This document shows positions 9,926 through 23,376 of a DNA stretch of 64,000 nucleotides, one piece after another. The notes under the pieces were generated by a model. That model saw only the letters and a list, made by a program, of their open reading frames with translations. It did not search any database and was not told the origin of the DNA. The DNA comes from Epiperipatus broadwayi. Lineage: Eukaryota; Onychophora; Udeonychophora; Euonychophora; Peripatidae. How positions within the stretch are numbered: position 1 is the stretch's first letter; each line of letters starts with the position of its first letter. Position numbers and translations under genes: made by a program. The stretch lies in NCBI GenBank assembly GCA_028023455.1, contig JAQFVV010000256.1:1351001-1415000 (forward strand), written 5' to 3'.

Positions 9926-12900
9926 CTTCTAGGAGACATTTTTAATTTTCTGTTATACTATAAAACTACCAACCCAAATTACATTTTTTTTTTCAAATTC
10001 AACCTTTTTTGCAGCACAATCATACAGATCTCAGACCAGATGTTTTTATATTATTAAGATGATCTTATTTTTGTAAAACTTTAGGCACCCCTATTCTTGG
10101 GCTAGAACTGGTACAAAAGCAATAATGCTTCTTCTGATCCCAGATGATGTATGGATGGTGATGTGAAGAATATGAAACTAAAGGTGTTTTTAAATACAAT
10201 CCAAAATCGATTTACTTTTACAAACATATAGCCAAAGATGTAAAAAAAAAATGCAAACAACTGCCGTGATACTTTTTGACTGAATCGCTCATTCAGAAGA
10301 TCCACACGTTATCACATCTCCAATGATCCAATGCTATACTTCTTAAATTTCTAAATAAAATGACACCAATTATAAACTTAATTTTTGAAACTCCAAAATC
10401 ATAAGATGATGATATAATTACAATGCTATACATAAATACTAAACAATCACTCTTCAAATATAAAATTATTAAAGTATTTAACTTGAGATAAATTATTAAA
10501 GTATTTAACTTGAGATAAATTCTCTGTGTGATTTAGTACAGTGTAAAGTCCTCAGACTGATTGTAGTGCTGGCATTTCCAGTGCTCAAATATCTTATGAA
10601 TTCTTGAGCAATAGAAGTAAAGGGAAGAATGAGTAAAATCACCGCACAAAACAGTTATAGAACCACAAAATCATACCATCACAAAAATAATTCACTGTAT
10701 TATTGGGAAGTTAAGAATGGAGCATTAGACTTCAACAAATGTACCGGCTGTGCTAATCCACTAGGATATAAACTTGCCTTGAAACTTATCTAGATAAAAC
10801 TTTATAAGAAGTCTGCCTATCAGAAGACTGGCATTAATTTTAAATGCTTTTTCACATCTATAAATATAACTGACCAATAGTAGAGAATTATTTTGAATAT
10901 TCTAGATAGAACTGGAAATTATATAAAAGGAGAGAAAGTTAAAGTAGTAAAACTTGAAAAAAAATCACAAGAACTACGCTTTTATACAGAATAATTATAA
11001 TTTAAATGATTACCAAAGCTGTAATTAGTTTTACATTTCAAAACGAAAGTAATCTAAAAAGAATGAAGATAACTGTTGAAGGAAAAAAACAAAATTGACT
11101 CATATGTAGGAACACAAAATAGAATATTTCAAACTAATCCAGAAATAATCTCCAGTGTGTTTCACTTAGCACTAAAAAAAAAAAAAGAAACTCATAAGTA
11201 CAGGTTTATTATTATTGTTTATGAACTCAGAAAAAGTTGAAAATGGAAGATACCTGGGTGAGAATTTTATTTTGGCACATTCACTAATCAATTTTCTTTG
11301 ACAATGATAGATTTATAAAATATTTTACTTTTATTATTACATAGTTTCAACTGTAGTTTAGAGTATATATTTTCCAATATTTTACATTTGTATATTTTTT
11401 AATGTATAGTAGAATGCATATTTGTCCTATATTCAAGCTTTTAGAAATCACTATTATCTTTGTTTTATTAAAATAATTTTTTGTTAAAATTTAAAGTGTT
11501 TAATCATCTTCCATTTCTCTTATTCACATCATTAATGTTACTATGCCATATTAAACTTCACTATATAATGTGGGTGACAATTACATATCTATTAATTAAT
11601 TTCACATTATGCCTAACTATCATGTGTGAAACAACAAGGATAGATGGATTGATTGTGTGATGATGGTGTTATACTTTTAAAGCGAAAGCTGGCACTCACA
11701 ATCAATTCAAATCATTATCATCACATCACTTTTGGATCTCTTGATTAATCAATCTCTGTTTGTCTGTAAATCCTTTTATTTTTGTTGAAAACTAAAGTTT
11801 GGCAGAATGATGAAACTAACATGTGGTTTAAATGTCTTCTTTTGCTCTCCACACCACATACTGTTACATTATTTATATTAAAACACGCAAAACTCTCTAT
11901 TGACAAGTGCTGCTGTTTTCTATTATTCCTTTATTTTAATACTAAAAAAATAAAATTGATTATTTTAAAAGTTAAATGCATTTATTAAAAAAATTGATTG
12001 AAATTAACAATTCTTCAACAATATTTTAAAATCTAAGAACTCCATTATAGACTAAACCCTAGTAACATTAAAACATTTAATGCAAAATTCCATTTTATGT
12101 GAAATTTCAGTTTAATAGAATAGATATGGAAGAAATATTATTATATTTTATATGAAATTTCAATTTAACAAAGCAGATATAGAAATATTATTTATTATTT
12201 TCATGCAAATACCCTTTAATTAAAAAATCAGGGATAATATTTGTAGTCTTTTAGTTAAAAATATAACAAATATTGTTAATGTAAAAGTAGACACATAGAT
12301 ATTAAAAACCACTGACATTTCTTGGTAAAGACAATAAATTTTAATTGGAGAAGCTTAAAAGCTTATTAAAAATGATTTCAGTATAGTGTGATACTGTAAG
12401 TTTCAGCTTGATATAGAATTAGTTTCTAGCCTATTTTGATTTATAATTTGTGATGATTATGTTTTGGCACAACAAAGTGATTTGTGAGCCTTGTATTTAT
12501 CATAGTTTATAAATGTGTGGAGTTATTTATTTATATTACTTAATTAGAAAGTACTTGTCTTAAAACAGCAGCTAATGAAAGCTAACTGTCCCAAAGTAAG
12601 AGTGAAAGTAAAACGGTCAGACTAATTGCATTCCATCTAAACACTCTTTAAAAATATCGCACACACATACACATCATAGAATAGTATCAGAGTATAAAAT
12701 AGAATAGACCTTGTAAATAATAAAGCAAAATAAAGCATCAGAATTGATAGTATAATTGCCCAGTAGAAAAAAAGTTAAAATCAAAATGTCGCCCATAGAA
12801 ATAAATAAAATATATTTATGTTATATAAAAAAATTAATTAAATAGTTTTATCATTCAAGAGTTCATACGACATGCAAACATGGAAAAGAATAATTGTGTA

Positions 12901-13254
12901 TGATTCATGGACTTTGAATTCCAAAGATTATCACTATGTTCCTGCATCAAACCATATAGGATATTTATTATATAAAAAGAGTAATAGTTTATTTCGTCAG
13001 TTAACATAATGTGTAAATTAGAGGGGGAAATTTTTCAATCATTAGATAATAAAATTATTGCTATTGAAATCAAAAAAAGTGAGGAGGGGGAGATTGTATT
13101 GAAATATATATTTTTTCAAATGAATTGACTAAAGATATACAAAATGAAAAAATGTAAGTGTAAAACCAATTCATAGAATAAAATATATACGTTTATCCCG
13201 TTGATAAATGTATGAAAGGAATTATAGAAATGGAAGGAATAATATACCCACTAA
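9926..13254. other. Gene-free AT-rich stretch
   Basis: No element recognised beyond the short duplication at 10463-10518. Near 11640-11740 a GATTGTGTGATGAT segment is followed by its imperfect complement ATCATCACATCAC about 65 bp on, a weak hairpin. Confidence 0.5.
10463..10518. repeat. 28-bp tandem duplication
   Basis: Two exact head-to-tail copies of a 28-bp unit beginning AAATTATTAAAG. The perfect identity suggests a recent slippage event. Confidence 0.9.
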
Positions 13255-14345
13255 TTAATAAAAATAGTGGTACTTATGTATAATTCCTTCACTCCCTTTA
13301 CCAGAAGCTTGCTAGGTATTTTTTATTTAGTTATCCATTTTTAGAGCATCAAAGTATTTGGTTTTTTTTCCTCACACACATGTGTTTTGCTAATGTTAAA
13401 AATATTAACAAATCAAATATAAATTAATGCTAAGTTTAAAAAATTAATAATTATTTTTTTAGGTATACTATAACATACAAACGTTAACATGTTGCTACCA
13501 TTGGCATGATTTTTTTGCATTTACTTTAGCATTTTCATTCAAGTTGTTGTTTAATTATTTTTTCTAACATTTTGCAAAAAGTATTAAAATTTGGATTCTA
13601 CCAGTGACATAAGATGCAGTGTAGTATTTTCAGAAATACACGATACATTTGTGACTATGTTGCAGCTGTTTTTTTTTTTTTTAAATATAATTATCATATT
13701 AAATACTTCATAGAATTTTCTTTTTTTTAAGATGATTATATAAACACAAGATATTTCATAAAACTCCAAATGACTGTAATTAAATAAAATGTAATATAGC
13801 TGTAATAAAATAAAAAACATGATGAAAAGAAAGTACAACAAATGAAGGTATTTATGTTAGCTAGACAGCAATTGTTAAAAGCCTGCATCAGCACCACAAA
13901 CATATGCGCTATCTCATAATTTTGAAAATATTCCATTCTGTCTTCTGCCACTGGTAGATTTCAAATTTTAATCATTTTTGCAAAATGTTAGGAAAAATAA
14001 TTAAACAACAGCTTGAATAAAAATGCTACAGTAAATGCAAAGAAAACCATGACTATGGTGGTGTGTTAACGTTTGTATGTTAGAATATACCTAAAAAAAT
14101 AATTAATTAAATGTTCTGAATGGTATTTATAAAAAAATATTATTAATTATTTAAACTTAACATTAATTTATATTTGATTTGTTAATTTTTTTAAAAATCA
14201 ATAAGTAAACACATGTATGATAAAATAATTTTGAAAAAAACAAATACTTCGACAACCTTGAAAATGGATAATTAAACAAAAAATATCTGCAAGCTTTTGG
14301 CAAAGAGAGCAAAGGAATTATACATGAGTACCAAAAATAAAAAAT
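13255..14345. repeat. Large inverted repeat (fold-back element), ~1.1 kb
   Basis: The left arm (about 13255-13610) is the imperfect reverse complement of the right arm (about 13930-14345). Shared blocks include TATGTATAATTCCTT/TCATGTATAATTCCTT, AACAAATCAAATATAAATTA, ACATACAAACGTTAACA, TTGTTTAATTATTTTT and ATCTACCAGTGGCA/TTCTACCAGTGACA. The right arm has an extra segment of about 50 bp. The loop is about 320 bp and has no coding content beyond low-complexity frames. It resembles a fold-back or MITE-type DNA element. An RNA reading through would form a long duplex. Confidence 0.8.
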
Positions 14346-15894
14346 GAAGTTTTTGAAAAGTTTGTACCTTTATAGTATGCTTTATAATTGGTAATTGAAA
14401 AATAGTCATAAATGTAAAAGCTTTGTATTTGCTTATATTTTATTTGGTCAATTTTAAAAGTTTAAAATCAAACATTTTTCTAGCTTTGGATAATTTTAAA
14501 TTGACTACATTTTTTTATGCTAACACTTATATTTTTATAAATGAAATGTAATATAAAATATATGCAGTAAAAAACAACTTAAGATGTTAATATTACCAAA
14601 TGTTATAAATTATAATTAAAAAGCTTTTAAAAATATGTTAAGCCAATAATAAGATAGCAATTATAAAATATTTTATAAGATTTGATTAACTAGAAAGAGA
14701 AAAATCTAATTTTATTTGGAAAATAAGCTACTCATTTAATGATAGTGATCATAAATTATAACAGAGACAGACACAAATTATGTATATAAGTTTAGAAAAG
14801 CTACTTTAATTTCCTAGTCATTTTTCTTGAAACTTTTTTCTGCACTGCAACTTATTTAGTATTATAACAGCAATGATATTACAAAAAAACCATGATGCAT
14901 TTATTCATTACATGGGAAGAAAAATTCTAGTGTAACATTGTTAAATATTTTTTATTATACTTATTTATTAGCTATGGTCTAAAACAATATCCAAATGCAT
15001 TGTTATTGAGATAGATTGTTAGAAATTTTTTTATTTAGATTGCACATCTTCTGATCTAAAATGTGATTCTTGGAAGAAAATGACCTGCCAAAACAACCTA
15101 GTTAAAATCCTGCAAATATTTGTTATGTGCAGTATATCCACAATCATAGTCAATCCCATAGGAGAAGTGGTAAGATGGCTGCCTTACAATGCTGAATGGA
15201 ATAAGGTTCAAAAACGAGACATAAGATTTTAAAAACTAATTTTATATTTAATTAATAACAGAAAAATACTTAAAATATTTTTAAAAAGATTTTGAAATAT
15301 TTTCAGCGTAAAGAATAATCCCATCTCCCCTGCTTTCTAATCAAAAAATGTTCATTTCTTTAATTAAACAAATTTTTTGGTTAGTCTTAAATTTTCTTAT
15401 GCTTTAATAAATAAGATTAACAAGTATGCATTAACAGAAATGTAAACAAAAAAGGTAAAAATAATTTGTCTGGGATTAAAAATAATGAAGCAAAAAAATT
15501 ACAACAATAATGATTTTGTTTTCTTTTCGAAAAGAGCAAATTTCAGAATTTCCTAAAAATTTTTATTCTTACATTGCAAAATTTATTCAATATTAATAAT
15601 CCACCAAAAATGTATTTTCTTACTACTTGAATATTAAATCATTTGTTTTTTATTTTTTGGAAAAAATTAGTGTGATCTTAATGTTTTATATTTTTGAATG
15701 TTTTTATTAGTATATTAAGTATGCATATAAAATAAAGTTTAAAAGGAGAGTAATTTAAATATTTTAAAATAAAAATATATTTGCTATTTTTATAATGATT
15801 GCTTTCATGATTATGTATTTAATCAACTTAAAGATAAATAAAATTAAATAGAAGGGAAATTTAATAAATAGTTATAAGTGGTTATATAAAGTAA
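14346..15894. other. Gene-free AT-rich stretch with a weak tRNA-like patch
   Basis: At about 15160-15225 (plus) the sequence GTGGTAAGATGGCTGCCTTACAATGC...GGTTCAAAAAC has the spacing of A and B boxes and an anticodon-arm-like hairpin. It may be an old copy of the tRNA-like retroposon at 4.6 kb. Nothing else recognised. Confidence 0.4.
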
Positions 15895-16575
15895 AAATTG
15901 GTGATAATTATGATTTTCAACCATTATCGAATCACTGCACTTTGAAAATCTCTCCAAGTTTTTGAATTCCAATCAATAGCCTCTCTTTTTTACAAACAAA
16001 AATTCTTATTTAATTTATTCATTTTACATGTAGCTTCTTTCTTCATCTTTCACAATCTCTTGGAATCCAGTTTAAATCTTCAATTGCCAATCTATTATCA
16101 TTTCTTTTAACAGTATGTCCATACTGTATCTATTTCAGACTTTTAAGTTTTTTATTGATATGGTTTTTTTTATCTATATATTTTACTTTCAGTCCCTTTT
16201 TGTTACTCTTATTGCTTTTCTATTAAATTTTTAAATCTCAGAATCGCATGTAAGAACTAGTAAAATAAATTTATTAAAAATCTCCCCTTTAAAACAGCTA
16301 TATTTTCTTTTATTATTAAGTTATTTCTAAACACTTGGTCTAATTTTAATTCTATGATTAATTTTATCCATTTAATGTTTTTATATGTATAAAAAATCTG
16401 ACCAAGATATTTATGGTTGTTAATTTTTTCTAATTCATATCTTATGCAAAGAATCCTCTGAATATTATTTTAATCTATTCTATTGTGTATATCCATCTAT
16501 TTAATTGATTTACATTACCTTAGTAATGAGTGATAAGAAATAAAATGTTGCATTTATCCTTAAGTTTGTGGTTAC

Positions 16576-16606
<31 letters not shown>

Positions 16607-16645
16607 AACTATATATATATATATATATAAACATATATTATTTTC

Positions 16646-16685
<40 letters not shown>

Positions 16686-18700
16686 GAAAATAATATATTT
16701 TGCAATAATAAATGTATATTAAATAAACCAAATCAAAAGATAGTCCATGCACAATATGTGTATGAAATACAAGTAACAATAAATTAATATTTAATAAATT
16801 ATTGTAAACAACCATAAAATCAACAATAAATGCTGATATTGTGTTTTTTAGGACTTCAGTTTTATAATGTCATGTTCCAGTGTCAATGAAAATTTATTTA
16901 CTTTTTTGTTTGCTGAAAACTAATTTAGTGCTTTTATTTGGTAGGCCTGCAATAAATAAAATAAATAAAAGATGGTCTATGCACAAAATGTATATTAAAT
17001 AAAAGAAAGCAAAAACTTTAATGTTTTAAGTGAAAATAGCAATCCAAACACAACTGTGCGGCTAAATGAAATTCCAAAACCTAAAAACATGTATGGCAGT
17101 CTATTATATAAAAACATTAAATTAAATTATGTTTTAGCAAGTACAAAATATTAATAATAAGCCTGAAATTGAAACTTTACACCATAAAAGTATAATAAAT
17201 AATTATAAATTATCTTAAAATGTTAATCTTTTGCTTATATTTATTTCATAATTTTGTGCAAAAACTACTTTATGCTTTTTTTTTAAATAATTTTTTTACT
17301 GCAAAATATATTATTTTCTTCATTTTTTGTAATATATTTACTGTAAACTCAAGAATTGATGAGATATCTTATTTTTTGATTTCCCCCTCCCTCAGTAGTA
17401 ACTATTATGTAGCTTTATCAAGTGGATAGATCATATACTATAGGAGTACTTTTTAGTCTTTTTTAGCATTTATCATTAATCATACCTCTTTATTTTCATT
17501 GATATCTCTTACAACATTGCAGGAAGCATTATTTTCAAAAGCAACCTCATTATCTTGAAAGTCAAAATAAGTTAAATATGATCATGTATTTTTATGACTT
17601 TAGTTTCCCATTTTAATCCACAAAGTATTTCTTGTAAAAAACTGTTATAAAATATTTTGTTGAAATAAAATCACTCTACCATACATACTTATCAATGTTG
17701 ATTTTAATAATCTCATCATATATACCAATAACTAATATTTCATTTATATAAATATACTTCAGAATATGAAAATATCTCAAATCTATATTTTATTGATTCA
17801 AAGCTTTAATCATTGTAAAAAGTGTTTTTTTATAATCTACTAATCATAATGGTAATTCATTCTCATTGATCTTTTATATAATTTCTCATAATATTTAAAT
17901 AAGATCCACCATAATAAAAACCACTTTAAGTCCAGTTTTTTTTTTTTTTTTTGCTTGGTTTGAATGCTAAATGTTCTATAGATAACTTGTAATTGTCTTG
18001 GTAAATTGCATAGAACTGATAAAAGACTTATAGATCTGTAATTTCTGATATACTTTTCATAATCTTTCTTAAATATCAATACTACTATTACATTCTTTCA
18101 ATCATCTGACATATTTTTATCATTTAAAAATTTGGTGTGCAATTTTTTCAACAATTTTTCTGTTTCTTCACTTGTTTTGTTTAAGATATTAATAATAATT
18201 CCATTTTCTGGAGATTTTTTCTTTCCCAAGACTTAATTGCATATCTTACTCTATTTAAATTGTTTGGCAATTCAGAATATATATATATATATAATAACTA
18301 TATAATTTTTAAATAGAATGTTTCCAAGCATTTCATTATATCATCACTCTTTATTAATTTCTTTTTTTCTCTTATTGCTAAAATATTATACATTTGTGAT
18401 GCTTTAATTATTATCTACAGCTTTTCTTGCCAATTCACACTTATAATTTCTTATTAATAATTTTTTTCCATATCATTTTATAGTTTCCACATAATTCTTC
18501 TTAATCGATCATTTTTAAATATTTATTCTTTTTTCTATATATCATTTTGTTTAAGTGAAAATTTTTGTTGTGGTCCAAAGAATCCTACTCACATTATTTA
18601 TAACTGTATCAGCAACCAAAAGCAATTTTTCTAAACTAAAAATTTTAAAGAATTATTTCTGACATGTCCCAAGATCAATTAAATGATTTGGCAATAACTT
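15895..18700 (-). pseudogene. RTE-type LINE relic (minus strand), interrupted
   Basis: At 18000-18250 the minus strand reads the pre-polymerase helix and NYRSISLLSVL block (17840-18079), preceded by stretches such as ENGIIINILNKTSEETEKLL, typical of RTE polymerases. At 15895-16130 lies the family's 3' end: TTCCAAGAGATTGTGAAAGATG, then GATAATGGTTGAAAAT, matching the plus-strand relic end at 33450-33610. Between them, about 16560-17830 does not read as polymerase and holds a long TA microsatellite, so the relic is split by other DNA or very decayed. Many stops. Confidence 0.7.
16573..16696. repeat. (TA)n microsatellites with an 18-bp inverted repeat
   Basis: Three TA runs. The last (30 bp, 16651-16680) lies exactly between ATATATTATTTTCTTTAA (16633-16650) and its perfect reverse complement from 16681. 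Strong cruciform/hairpin potential. Confidence 0.9.
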
Positions 18701-20284
18701 CTACAGAAAAAGTTGTATCTAAAATAAATTATAAAGAAGCTATTTAAGCTCAAAGAATAATTTAATATATAACTTTTTTTTCTGTGAGTTTTTTATTCAG
18801 ATTTATATTCTTTCATTATATATATATTTAGTTTTATAATTTTTATTTGTTGTGAATGTTTTTAATAAAGATTTTTATTTAATAAAATATTTTTTTTATT
18901 ATTATTCGTTGCTTTTTATTATTAGACCATTTTAAATAAATAGAAAAAGTCTGTTGTGATAACTAGCTTCCTGTAAAGGAAAGACCTCCCCAGTAGCTTC
19001 TTGAGATAAATAATGAAAGAGAAAGCAATGCTCACTAGGCTTGTTTTCAATAGTTTTTCATTCTTGTTTTACTCTCTAGCTAACAATAGCTAGATATCCA
19101 TTTACCATCCAATATTGGATAGTTAATTCGATTGCCTATGTACCAATTGGTTCAATGAAAATTCCTAAGCTTCTTTAATAAAATTTCATTTGTTCTGGAT
19201 TTCAATCCCACGTCATAGGCTTGGTAAGAAGATGCACTATCTTTATATCATGAGGCTTTTCTAAATAATTTAAAAGCAGTTTGTTTTAAATGCCAAAGTT
19301 CATTGGCCCAATCCTTTTCACAATAGGTGAATCATGACTTGTAAGGTCATAGAAGAGGAAGAAGTTACCATAATCAAAATTGATTAAAACTTGGAATTGT
19401 ATTTATTGTAAATTAAACCACAAATAAAAAGAAAATCTATGTAATGGATTAATTTTGTGGATACAAACATTAACAATAGTGGAAGTGTAAATGTGTATAT
19501 AAGTAATAAAAAATAAATGTATATATAAGTAATCAAAAATAAAAGAAGATTTTTATAAAAAAAAAATTAAGGCCTAATTGCATTTGAATATTGTAAATAG
19601 TTTGACTTTTTTTTTAGATAAGTATTCCAAATAAAAAAATTTTTATGCTTTTATAACTTTATTTATTCATCTGTCTGTCTGAAAAATCTTGTTACTCAAT
19701 TTTCACTTACTTCCCAAATTATAATTTAGTTGAAATTTTATATACATATGTATTCCTGATGACAATACATTTTTTTTAGACTTCAAACAATTTTAGCAAA
19801 AAATAATAAGAAATTTAAATAGTTTATTTTATCTGGAATTCAGTATTCCTTAGTTACTGTGGTATTTATTGATATTAAATTTTATCTAAACTTTCTCATA
19901 AAACTAAAATAAAATTTAAAGAAACGCTATTATTTATAATAAATGCATTAAAATGTAAAAACCATATCATATGACCAAAACAAAAACTTGCAGAGTTCAT
20001 ATTTAGTATTTCTGAATATGGGTGTTTCACACTTTTAGCTTTAGTCACATGATATCCAAAATACTATGAAAGTGGAAGAAAATTTATTTTTTGCATTTTG
20101 GTGCATTTTTTTTTACTTTTTAGTATATTTATGTAAATAGAAGCATTTTTTTTTTAAAAAAAATTCTTATATTTTTTATTTTTATAATTACTTTTTTCTT
20201 CTTTTCTATCATATTTTTTTATAAATAAGTATTTTTTCATATAAATAAAATAATTTTGTAAATTTATTTATAACTCTTTTTCCT
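18701..20284. other. Gene-free stretch with a possible tRNA-like relic
   Basis: At about 19200-19265 (minus) GATAGTGCATCTTCTTACCAAGCC...GGGATTGAAATCC has a B-box-like end. This could be a SINE relic, weakly supported. The rest is AT-rich with no recognisable content. Confidence 0.4.
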
Positions 20285-20470
20285 ATATGTCATCATCATA
20301 ATTTTCAACCATTATTAATCTACTGCAAAATGAGTTAAATCTATCTTTTCTGATCTCTAGTCTCTCTTCTCCACATCATCCCCACACATTTCCTTATTTC
20401 ATCCATCCTTCTCATGTTTAGTCTTTTTCTAGGTCTTTTACAATCTCTTGGATTCCTATATATATATATA
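20285..20470 (-). mobile_element. RTE-type LINE 3' end fragment
   Basis: The minus strand reads AATCCAAGAGATTGTAAAAG, then ACCTAGAAAAAGAC, AGAGATCAGAAAAGATAG and TAATAATGGTTGAAAATTATGATGATG. This is the same ordered 3' block as the RTE relic at 33450-33615, truncated at its 5' side. The short GATGATG tail is the usual 3' end of this family. Confidence 0.8.
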
Positions 20471-21061
20471 TATATATGGTTCTAGATCATACAATGAATA
20501 GAATTTTTATGGAGCATTTGTTTGATATCAATTATTATTATATATGTTTGAAAAAGGTTTATGAGATAATGAATAAGTTGTATACATATTTCAAAGTGCT
20601 ACAAAATCATTATAGTTTTAAAATATTAATAATTTTATTACTAAAATCCAATGATGTATGTTTATGTAATTTCTTATTTGACTTTTATGTCTTTAATATT
20701 TTATTATTGTTTTGTTATATACTTTATAGTGATTTGTACTTTTATTTCATATATATATATGTATGTGTGTGTGTGTGATTAATAATACTATCACTATACT
20801 AGTAATTATAATCAAAATAGAATAAATATATAGCAATAAAAAACTAATAAAATTACTTAAATACAAGTATATTGTCCATACTGAACTTAATGTAATTTAG
20901 AAGGTATTTGAACTCAGAATTTCAAGCTTCCTGAAGCTATCCACTCCATCCTATATAACTGATACACATGACCACATACATATGAAATAAATAAAACCAG
21001 CATTCAACAGATATGTAATTAGTGCTCAGTTTATATTAAGGTAGAAAATTTTCTAATTTTA
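20471..21061. other. Gene-free stretch
   Basis: Only a low-complexity frame and a short TA/TG microsatellite around 20750-20777 can be seen. Confidence 0.5.
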
Positions 21062-21395
21062 ATGAACAGGCTTCAATCTTTCCTCTCCAACTCTTCAGCC
21101 ATCCATATCATTGAAAATCTAATAATGGAATGCTCAAACCCTTTCTGGTGCCAAGATTGTCCATTCAGGTTTTAAGATTTACTATCTCAATATAAACTGA
21201 GCACTGATTATATATGTGTGTGGAAGATGATTTGACAAATGCTGGTTCAGCATGGAATATGTATTTTGGAGATCATTCATCTTTTTCATGTGTATGTGGT
21301 CATGTGTATTGGTTGTATAGGATGGAATGAATAGCTATAGAGAGTTTTAAAATCTGAATTCAAATCCCTTCTAATAAAATTATGAAAATTTTTAT
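21062..21395 (+). repeat. SINE-like repeat family A, copy 2 (5' part inverted)
   Basis: The blocks from CTCAATATAAACTGAGCACTG through GCTGGTTCAGCATGGAAT, TTGGAGATCATT, TTTTTCATGTGTATGTGG and a B-box-like GAATTCAAATCCC are in family order. The preceding TTCAGCCATCCATATCATTG (21098-21117) is the family's 5' block in reverse complement, so this copy has an internal inversion of the kind produced by twin priming. Confidence 0.75.
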
Positions 21396-23323
21396 AATTT
21401 TTTTTACAATCATAGCTTCACTTATTAAACAAATATCTTCTCAAGTGAAAACTATTAACAAAATATACACATTAATACATACATGTAACTTACCCACTCT
21501 TCAGTATAAATGCTAATTTTTTATAACAGGAAGAAAGTTTTCATAATATTCATGGCTTCAGATCCAAAATGGTTAATCAAAAGGGTTTCTTTGAATCTTC
21601 TTATTTTTTATGAACATAAAGTAAAAACTGGGTTAAAAAAGATTCTTTTGTTTAAAATTTTGGATCTGAAGCTATCAATATTAAATGGATATTATTTTAT
21701 CCTAAGGGTGATTAGTATTTATATTAAATTGTGTATAATTTCATGTATGTATTTAAATGTAAATTTTTATTAACTTTTTTCATTTGAGGAACTCTATTTG
21801 TTCAATAGGCAAAGTCATAATTGTAAAGAAAATTTTGTAATTTTTTTTTTATAATTTTACTAGTATCTGCATTAGTCTGTGTTTATTCTATTTTGATATT
21901 TGTGACTATATGATCATTAATTGTCTGAATCTAAGCTCTCAAACTATGCTAGAATCTACAAATGTTATAATGGAAAAAAGTAAAAGAGTTATTAGGATTA
22001 AGTAGTTCTTTTAGAGAATTAAAAAGATGGTACCATTTTAATAGATTAAGAGTTAATCAGAAAAACAAAATATGGCAGAACATTAGTTAACTTTGCCAAT
22101 ATTTAATTTAGAAAATCAACTATATATTGATGATTCTCTCAATCAATCATCATCATATTCAATATACATTTTTCTTCTGTCTTATTTTTGTTGTGCATTT
22201 TAACATTCCATCATGTGATATAATTAACTCAAATCTCTCTCTGTTATATGCTACAATATATATTCTTTTATTTTACATATGCTCAATAGGCGATACTTTA
22301 TTAATGCACTTAATAGAAGCTTCTGTTTTTAGTATAAAAAATTGTATAATTAATTATGTGGCATATTGTGTTAAGTAATGCATATTTTTGTTCCTTTATT
22401 TCTTTCCAAAACAATAACCCAAATCCCCTTTTTTTTAAAAAAAAAATAAAATTAATTTCTTTTTAAAACTTTTGTTTCCCTTTATACAAAATATTATTAA
22501 TTTTTAATTTATTTTTCACATTATTAAAATGAGATTATTTTATAAATACTGTACAGTTAAAACTTTGACCTATCATTTACACATATTGCATTTTTCTGCA
22601 CATTTTTTTTACATCAGTATTAGCATATTATAAATAATTTTACTTTTTCTTCTGTAATCATTTTATTTCTCAAACTTGATTCATTATTCCCACATATTTC
22701 TTATCTTTTTTTTTCTTATACTGAAATTAAAAATCATATAAAATAATGAATCTTCCTTTCTCAAACTATCATTATATTTTTTCATTGACAATTTATGATC
22801 CTAATTGTTTTTCAATAAAGACTGGAAATTCACTGTCAAAAGTAATTGCTTTAATAAAGATAGTTAACACACTCACTTTTGAGTTTTAATTCACTGCAAT
22901 ATTATTGCATATACAGTACTCATACATGAATTAGTTTCAGTTGTTCTCTGTTTTACCATATTTTACTCCTATAATTGTTTTTTTTTTTTTGTAATACAAT
23001 TTTATTTTATTAAACAATAACAACAAAAAAGAGAAGATATTAAAATTATGCTAAATCTTATCAGGGTTCACGCGTGATAATAATTGTGAATGTGTTGAAA
23101 TATTATACATTAAATTTGCGTAAAACAAATCTCGATTAAAGATGCTTTTCCAGTAAATAGTGTTTTAAAAATTATCTTAAAATATATAAAATTTGAACCA
23201 TGATGTTAAAGATCTTTACGCATATATTTTTAGTAGTCATAAAATTAAAATCAGTTTTATAAATACAAATGTTTTTTAAAATCTGCATATATATAATCAC
23301 AAATTTTAATATTTATTTTTGAT
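21396..23323. other. Gene-free AT-rich stretch
   Basis: Open frames at 21510-21773 and 22127-22378 are low-complexity, Phe/Ile/Leu-rich and without recognisable domains. Nothing supported. Confidence 0.5.
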
Positions 23324-23331
23324 CTGCATTG
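23324..23331. repeat. 8-bp target-site duplication, left (CTGCATTG)
   Basis: CTGCATTG directly precedes the element end CAGTGATGATATCC and recurs at 26878-26885 directly after the other end. Eight bp is the hAT duplication length. Confidence 0.9.
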
Positions 23332-23356
23332 CAGTGATGATATCCAACCAGTTCGC

Positions 23357-23376
23357 ACCGGTTCGCGCGAACCGGT
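23357..23376. repeat. Perfect 20-bp GC-rich palindrome in the hAT left end
   Basis: ACCGGTTCGCGCGAACCGGT equals its own reverse complement. It lies 26 bp inside the transposon end, in otherwise very AT-rich DNA, and combines two GAACCGGTTC half sites. Subterminal repeats are the known binding sites of hAT transposases, so a transposase-binding role is likely but inferred. Confidence 0.85.

Noticed and set aside
16530-16787. Tyr/Ile-rich open frames on both strands
   Set aside because: Translation of TA microsatellites.
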